From an uncultured Collinsella sp. (GTDB taxonomy: Bacteria > Actinomycetota > Coriobacteriia > Coriobacteriales > Coriobacteriaceae): a stretch of 64,000 nt of DNA. Location: contig CABUSV010000007.1 of NCBI GenBank assembly GCA_902494345.1, forward strand, positions 1 to 64,000, given 5' to 3'. Of this stretch, positions 59,931 through 64,000 are shown piece by piece (position 1 is the first letter of the stretch; each line of letters starts with the position of its first letter). Position numbers and translations under genes: made by a program. The notes beneath the pieces are model-generated. The model had not been told where the DNA came from and made no database searches. It saw only the letters and a list, made by a program, of their open reading frames with translations.

Positions 59931-61910
59931 ATGAATCTTCACCTTTCTCAGTCTGACGGCTTTTTACGTGTGGCAGCGGCCTCACCGCAGATTCGCGTTG
60001 CCGATGTCGAGGGCAATGCCGAGGTTGCGCTGGCGGCTGTTCGCGAGGCTACCGAGCGCGGCGTTCGCGCGCTGGTGTTGCCCGAGCTTAATCTGACTGG
60101 CTATACCGCGGCTGATCTGTTCCATAACCGCACACTGCTGCATGCCTGCGAGGCGGCACTTGTGTACATTCTCGATGAAACCCGCGATCTGCCGATTGTC
60201 TTTACCATCGGTCTTCCCGTTGCAGTTGCCGAGAATATCTACAACTGCGCTGCCGTGTGCTGCGCGGGCGAGCTTTTGGGTCTTACGGCCAAGAAGTATC
60301 TGCCCAACTATGGCGAGTTCTATGAGCGTCGCTGGTTTGCTCCATCGCCTGCGGATCCCGTGTGGGTCGAGTTTGCCGGTCAGGGTCCGGTTCCGCTGGG
60401 TTCGGGGCTTGTCTACCGCTGCTGTGATGAAGGTGCCGAGGATATGGTGCTGGGCGTTGAGGTCTGCGAGGACCTGTGGGTGCCGGCGCCCCCTTCGACC
60501 GAGATGGCGCTTGCCGGTGCGACGGTGATCCTCAATCCGTCGGCTTCGGACGAGATTATCGGTAAGGCGGATTACCGCCGCAGCCTAATCTCCAACCAGA
60601 GCGCGCGCCTGTACTGCGCCTATGCCTACGCGGACGCGAGCGAGGGCGAGTCCACGACCGACATGGTCTTTGCGGGCGAGAACCTCGTCTACGAAAACGG
60701 CTCCAAGCTCGCCGCGACCAAACTGCTTACCTGCGATATGGCCATCGCCGACGTTGACCTTGACCGCCTGGTTGCCGAGCGCCGTCGCTCGACGACGTGG
60801 ACGCGCACCGACGATGCGCCGGAGGCCACGGCCGTTGAGTTTTCGTTTGAGGGCACGCTCTCCGAGGCTCCCGCCCTGCGCAACGCCTGCGACATCGACC
60901 GTGTCTTCCCCCGCGCGCCCTTTGTGCCGGCTGACCATGGCGACCTGGCCGAGCGTTGCGAGACCATTCTCGACCTGCAGACCGCCGGCCTCAAGACCCG
61001 CCTTGCCCATACGGGTACCAAGGCCGCAGTCATCGGTCTATCGGGCGGCCTTGATTCTACACTTGCGCTGCTTGTGACAGTTCGCGCCTTCGATGCACTG
61101 GGGCTGCCGCGCACCGGTATCACGGCCGTGTCCATGCCCGGCTTTGGCACGACGCATCGCACCAAGTCGAATGCCGAGTCGCTCGCTCGCGACCTTGGCG
61201 TGAGCTTCCGCGAGGTTTCGATCCGCGCGGCCGTGGAGCAGCACTTCAAGGACATTGAGCACGATCCGGCCGTCCAAGACGTGACCTACGAGAACAGCCA
61301 GGCGCGCGAGCGTACGCAGATTCTGATGGATCTGGCCAACCAGGCTGGCGGTTTTGTCATCGGCACGGGCGACCTGTCGGAGCTGGCGCTCGGCTGGGCT
61401 ACCTATAACGGCGACCACATGAGCATGTACGCCGTCAACGCGAGCGTGCCCAAGACGCTTGTGCGTCACTTGGTGCGCTATGCGGCCGATGTCTTTGGTG
61501 GGCGCATTGCCGAGGTCCTGCTCGATATCCTCGATACGCCAGTGTCCCCCGAGCTTCTGCCGCCCACGGGCGATGGCGAGATTGCGCAGAAGACCGAGGA
61601 TTTGGTGGGGCCGTACGAGCTGCACGATTACTTCCTCTATTACCTGCTGCGTTTTGGCTTTGAGCCGGGCAAGATCTACCGCATGGCGCTCAAGAGCTTT
61701 GAGGGCGTCTACGACGCCAAGACCGTTCACACGTGGTTGCGTACGTTCTACCGTCGCTTCTTTGCCCAGCAGTTTAAGCGCAGCTGTCTGCCCGATGGTC
61801 CCAAGGTGGGCTCGGTGACACTCAGCCCGCGCGGTGATTGGCGTATGCCGAGTGACGCCAGCTCGCATCTGTGGCTTGCGCAGATCGACGCGCTCGATGC
61901 AGTTGACTAA
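59931..61910 (+). CDS. nadE: Glutamine-dependent NAD(+) synthase
   Basis: 659 residues, typical for the two-domain form. The N-terminal nitrilase domain (1-300) has Glu of LPELNLTG, Lys of KKYLPNYGEFYE and Cys of GVEVCEDLW as triad. The C-terminal synthetase has the PP-loop GLSGGLDSTLAL (about residue 370) and GTGDLSELALGWATYNGDH. It amidates deamido-NAD with ammonia released from glutamine. ATG 59931 follows ACGGGGG. Confidence 0.96.
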   Translation: MNLHLSQSDGFLRVAAASPQIRVADVEGNAEVALAAVREATERGVRALVLPELNLTGYTAADLFHNRTLLHACEAALVYILDETRDLPIVFTIGLPVAVAENIYNCAAVCCAGELLGLTAKKYLPNYGEFYERRWFAPSPADPVWVEFAGQGPVPLGSGLVYRCCDEGAEDMVLGVEVCEDLWVPAPPSTEMALAGATVILNPSASDEIIGKADYRRSLISNQSARLYCAYAYADASEGESTTDMVFAGENLVYENGSKLAATKLLTCDMAIADVDLDRLVAERRRSTTWTRTDDAPEATAVEFSFEGTLSEAPALRNACDIDRVFPRAPFVPADHGDLAERCETILDLQTAGLKTRLAHTGTKAAVIGLSGGLDSTLALLVTVRAFDALGLPRTGITAVSMPGFGTTHRTKSNAESLARDLGVSFREVSIRAAVEQHFKDIEHDPAVQDVTYENSQARERTQILMDLANQAGGFVIGTGDLSELALGWATYNGDHMSMYAVNASVPKTLVRHLVRYAADVFGGRIAEVLLDILDTPVSPELLPPTGDGEIAQKTEDLVGPYELHDYFLYYLLRFGFEPGKIYRMALKSFEGVYDAKTVHTWLRTFYRRFFAQQFKRSCLPDGPKVGSVTLSPRGDWRMPSDASSHLWLAQIDALDAVD

Positions 61911-61978
61911 GGTTGGCTAAATTGAACCAATACGGGGGTTGCAAGCGTTACACTTTTGCAATCTGATGGCCCGTATCG

Positions 61979-62009
61979 CGCGGCGCTCTTGTCAGAGCGC
62001 CGCGTTTTT
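61979..62009 (+). terminator. Terminator of nadE
   Basis: An 11-bp perfect stem (61979-61989 with 61994-62004), a 4-nt loop and five Ts. It stands 20 nt before the next start codon. Confidence 0.9.
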
Positions 62010-62028
62010 CATATCGAAAGGTGGCACC

Positions 62029-63192
62029 ATGCAGGCATCGCAGCGTCTCGACCGCTTTGGCGCGGAGGTCTTCGCCTCGCTCAACAACAAGCTTCTCGCG
62101 CTGAAGGCTCAGGGCAAGACCATTTACAACATGAGCGTGGGCACGCCCGACTTTAAGCCGTACGACCACGTGGTCGAGGCGCTCACGCAGGCGGCCCAAG
62201 ATCCCGAGATGTGGAAGTACGCCCTGCGCGACCTGCCTGAGCTTAAGCAAGCCGTGTGCGATTACTACGAGCATCGCTTTGGCGTTTCGGGCATTACGCC
62301 GTCCATGGTGCAGTCGTGCAACGGCACACAGGAGGGCGTGGGTCATTTGGGCCTGGCTCTGCTCGATCCGGGTGACACCATTCTAGTTCCCGATCCGTGC
62401 TACCCGGTCTTTGAGGCGGGTGCGAAGATTGCCGATGCCAAGCTCGAGTACTATCCGCTGGTTGCCGAGCACAATTACCTGCCCTATGTGGCGGGTATCG
62501 ATCCCGAGGTTGCCGATCGTGCCAAGTACATGATCGTGTCGCTGCCCGCGAACCCGGTCGGCTCGGTGGGCACGCCCGAGGTCTACGAGGAGATTATCGC
62601 CTTTGCCCGCGAACATGATCTGTTGATCGTCCATGATAACGCGTACTCCGACATCGTGTTTGACGGCGAGCCCGGCGGCAGCTTCTTGCAGTATCCCGGC
62701 GCGCTCGAGGTGGGCGTTGAGTTCTTCTCGCTCTCCAAGTCGTTTAACGTCACCGGTGCCCGCATCGGCTTTTTGGTCGGTCGCGAGGATGTGGTCTCTG
62801 CCTTTGCCAAGCTGCGCGGCCAGATCGACTTTGGTATGTTCTTCCCGATTCAGAAGGCCGCCATCGCGTGCCTGAACGGTCCGCGCGATGAGGTCGAGGC
62901 GCAGCGTCTGAAGTACCAGGAGCGCCGCGATGCCCTGTGCGACGGTCTTGAGGGCCTGGGCTGGGAGCGTCCCAACGCGCATGGCTCTATGTTCGTGTGG
63001 GCCAAGCTTCCCGGTGGTCGCACCGATTCCATGGCGTTTTGCGAGGAGCTTATGGAGAAGGCCGGCGTTGTGGTGACGCCGGGCGCGAGTTTTGGTCCTT
63101 CGGGCGAGGGGCACGTGCGCATGGCGCTGGTCCTGCCGCCCGATCAGATCGCTTTGGCTGTCGAGGCCATTCGCGAGGCGGGCCTGTATTAG
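62029..63192 (+). CDS. Class I/II PLP-dependent aminotransferase
   Basis: 387 residues. The PLP Lys is in SLSKSFNVTGARIGF (about residue 233). NPVGSVGT (Asn) and VHDNAYSDIVFDG (Asp, Tyr) are the other fold-I sites, and a late HVRMAL carries the substrate-binding Arg. It is related to the LL-diaminopimelate/alanine/aspartate aminotransferase branch. Exact substrates are not predictable. GAAAGGTGG precedes ATG 62029. Confidence 0.93.
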   Translation: MQASQRLDRFGAEVFASLNNKLLALKAQGKTIYNMSVGTPDFKPYDHVVEALTQAAQDPEMWKYALRDLPELKQAVCDYYEHRFGVSGITPSMVQSCNGTQEGVGHLGLALLDPGDTILVPDPCYPVFEAGAKIADAKLEYYPLVAEHNYLPYVAGIDPEVADRAKYMIVSLPANPVGSVGTPEVYEEIIAFAREHDLLIVHDNAYSDIVFDGEPGGSFLQYPGALEVGVEFFSLSKSFNVTGARIGFLVGREDVVSAFAKLRGQIDFGMFFPIQKAAIACLNGPRDEVEAQRLKYQERRDALCDGLEGLGWERPNAHGSMFVWAKLPGGRTDSMAFCEELMEKAGVVVTPGASFGPSGEGHVRMALVLPPDQIALAVEAIREAGLY

Positions 63193-63335
63193 AAACCTGT
63201 TTCGGCCCGTCAATAGCTCGAAACCGATTTCGTGCAGTTATTTTACGAATACTGCAAACAATTTCGGTAAACGGTCGATTTTCGGCTGCGAATAGGGGCA
63301 TAATCAAAGTCCCGATTGGATGTATTGGGATTACG

Positions 63336-63371
63336 ACAAGCCGCTCGGGTCGTTCCCGGGCGGCTTGTTTG
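63336..63371 (+). terminator. Hairpin in ldh leader (possible attenuator)
   Basis: A 14-bp stem (63336-63349 with 63355-63368, one G-T) followed by TTTG, 23 bp before the ldh ATG. A CATAAT -10-like box is at 63299, so the hairpin is probably inside the transcript. Confidence 0.55.
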
Positions 63372-63393
63372 TGGAGAGAGATGGGAGTTTCTA

Positions 63394-64000
63394 ATGGTTA
63401 ACGAGAAGAAGGTCGCTATTGTCGGCTGCGGTTTCGTCGGTTCGTCTTCGGCGTTCGCTCTGATGCAGAGCGGTCTGTTCTCCGAGATGGTCCTCATCGA
63501 CGTGGACAAGAACCGCGCCGAGGGTGAGGCTCTGGATATCGCGCACGGCATGACGTTTGCCGAGCCGATGAAGATCTACGCCGGCGATTATTCCGATGTC
63601 GCCGACGCCGCCATGATCGTCGTCACCGCTGGCGCTGCCCAGAAGCCCGGTGAGACCCGCCTGGACCTGGTCAACAAGAACGTTAACATCTTTAAGTCCA
63701 TTATCCCCGAGATTAAGAAGTCCGGCTTCGACGGCATTCTGCTAATCGTCTCCAACCCGGTTGATGTTCTGACCTATGCTGCCATCAAGATGTCCGGCCT
63801 GCCCGAGGGCCATGTCATCGGCTCCGGCACCGTGCTCGACACTGGCCGTCTGCAGCAGATGCTTGGTGCCCACGTCGAGGTTGACCCGCGCGACGTTCAG
63901 GCCTACGTCATGGGTGAGCACGGTGACTCCGAGTTTGTCGCTTGGTCCAGCGCTCAGGTTGCTGGCGTTCCGCTGAACACCTTCTGCGAGCTTCACGGCC
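63394..64000 (+). CDS. ldh: L-lactate dehydrogenase, cut by right window edge
   Basis: The first 202 codons of an enzyme of about 310 residues. NAD motif GCGFVGSS (about residue 11), the substrate-specificity loop TAGAAQKPGETRLDLV (Gln at the LDH position, where malate dehydrogenase has Arg) and catalytic GEHGDSEF (His) are seen. It reduces pyruvate to L-lactate, regenerating NAD in fermentation. ATG 63394 was chosen with GGGAG upstream. The in-line ATG at 63381 is in another frame. The C-terminus lies outside the window. Confidence 0.94.
   Translation, partial: MVNEKKVAIVGCGFVGSSSAFALMQSGLFSEMVLIDVDKNRAEGEALDIAHGMTFAEPMKIYAGDYSDVADAAMIVVTAGAAQKPGETRLDLVNKNVNIFKSIIPEIKKSGFDGILLIVSNPVDVLTYAAIKMSGLPEGHVIGSGTVLDTGRLQQMLGAHVEVDPRDVQAYVMGEHGDSEFVAWSSAQVAGVPLNTFCELHG

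Overview
The window looks like chromosome of a Collinsella-type Coriobacteriia (Actinomycetota, anaerobic gut bacterium). The support is codon use and a GC content of roughly 60%, strictly anaerobic enzymes (NrdD/NrdG class III ribonucleotide reductase, Fe-S aldo-keto reductase, flavodoxin, L-lactate dehydrogenase), actinobacterial-style LexA boxes and many strong intrinsic terminators. The genus is inferred from general resemblance, not from a search. No rRNA, CRISPR array, transposase, integrase or phage gene is visible. The only RNA gene is a tRNA-Val cut by the left edge.

Left third (1-20 kb). A Sfp-type phosphopantetheinyl transferase and a TetR regulator precede a compact operon of thiolase, DUF35 Zn-ribbon/OB protein, free-standing acyl carrier protein, phosphate acyltransferase, butyrate-type kinase, MFS carrier and a small membrane protein. 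The steps of classical butyrate synthesis are missing, so this looks like an undescribed acyl pathway ending in acyl-phosphate and ATP. Next come nrdD-nrdG, with a probable NrdR box pair and two large inverted repeats, and a folate group (folE, HD-domain protein, folB). After these lie an M48-type protease, an M19 dipeptidase, FKBP plus an orphan UreE-like protein, a Cof phosphatase, Fur, acylphosphatase, a Gfo/Idh oxidoreductase and rnhA.

Middle (20-42 kb). A LysR regulator diverges from metY, whose leader carries a Cys-containing 17-codon ORF. Two secreted or membrane proteins, a ketopantoate reductase-like enzyme, a cyclase, an aldo-keto reductase, a second Gfo/Idh enzyme and endonuclease IV follow. 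Two of these junctions carry a pair of related, covarying hairpins. An amino-acid ABC transporter (with an unusual secreted domain fused to its permease), flavodoxin/DUF3793, a copper-type HMA protein behind a CsoR-like operator, an SOS-controlled YolD/Y-family polymerase pair, a truncated Fe-ADH-like protein and pgi come next. At 39-42 kb is an isolated three-gene operon: an unknown protein, a ClpP-like serine protease and a soluble VirD4/TraG-like ATPase. Beside it lies a non-coding region with a 122-bp nested dyad.

Right third (42-64 kb). deoC and two HAD phosphatases precede a variant fructosamine (frl-type) operon: GntR/UTRA regulator, YfcC-type carrier, aberrant amidohydrolase, FrlC-, FrlB- and FrlD-like enzymes. 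A 231-bp MITE-like element with 26-bp perfect terminal inverted repeats separates it from tatD/tcdA. Then come an SdpR/SdpI-like pair, ettA, two low-complexity proteins of unknown function, nadE, a class I/II aminotransferase and the start of ldh. Large nested palindromes of about 100 bp recur in intergenic DNA throughout the window.
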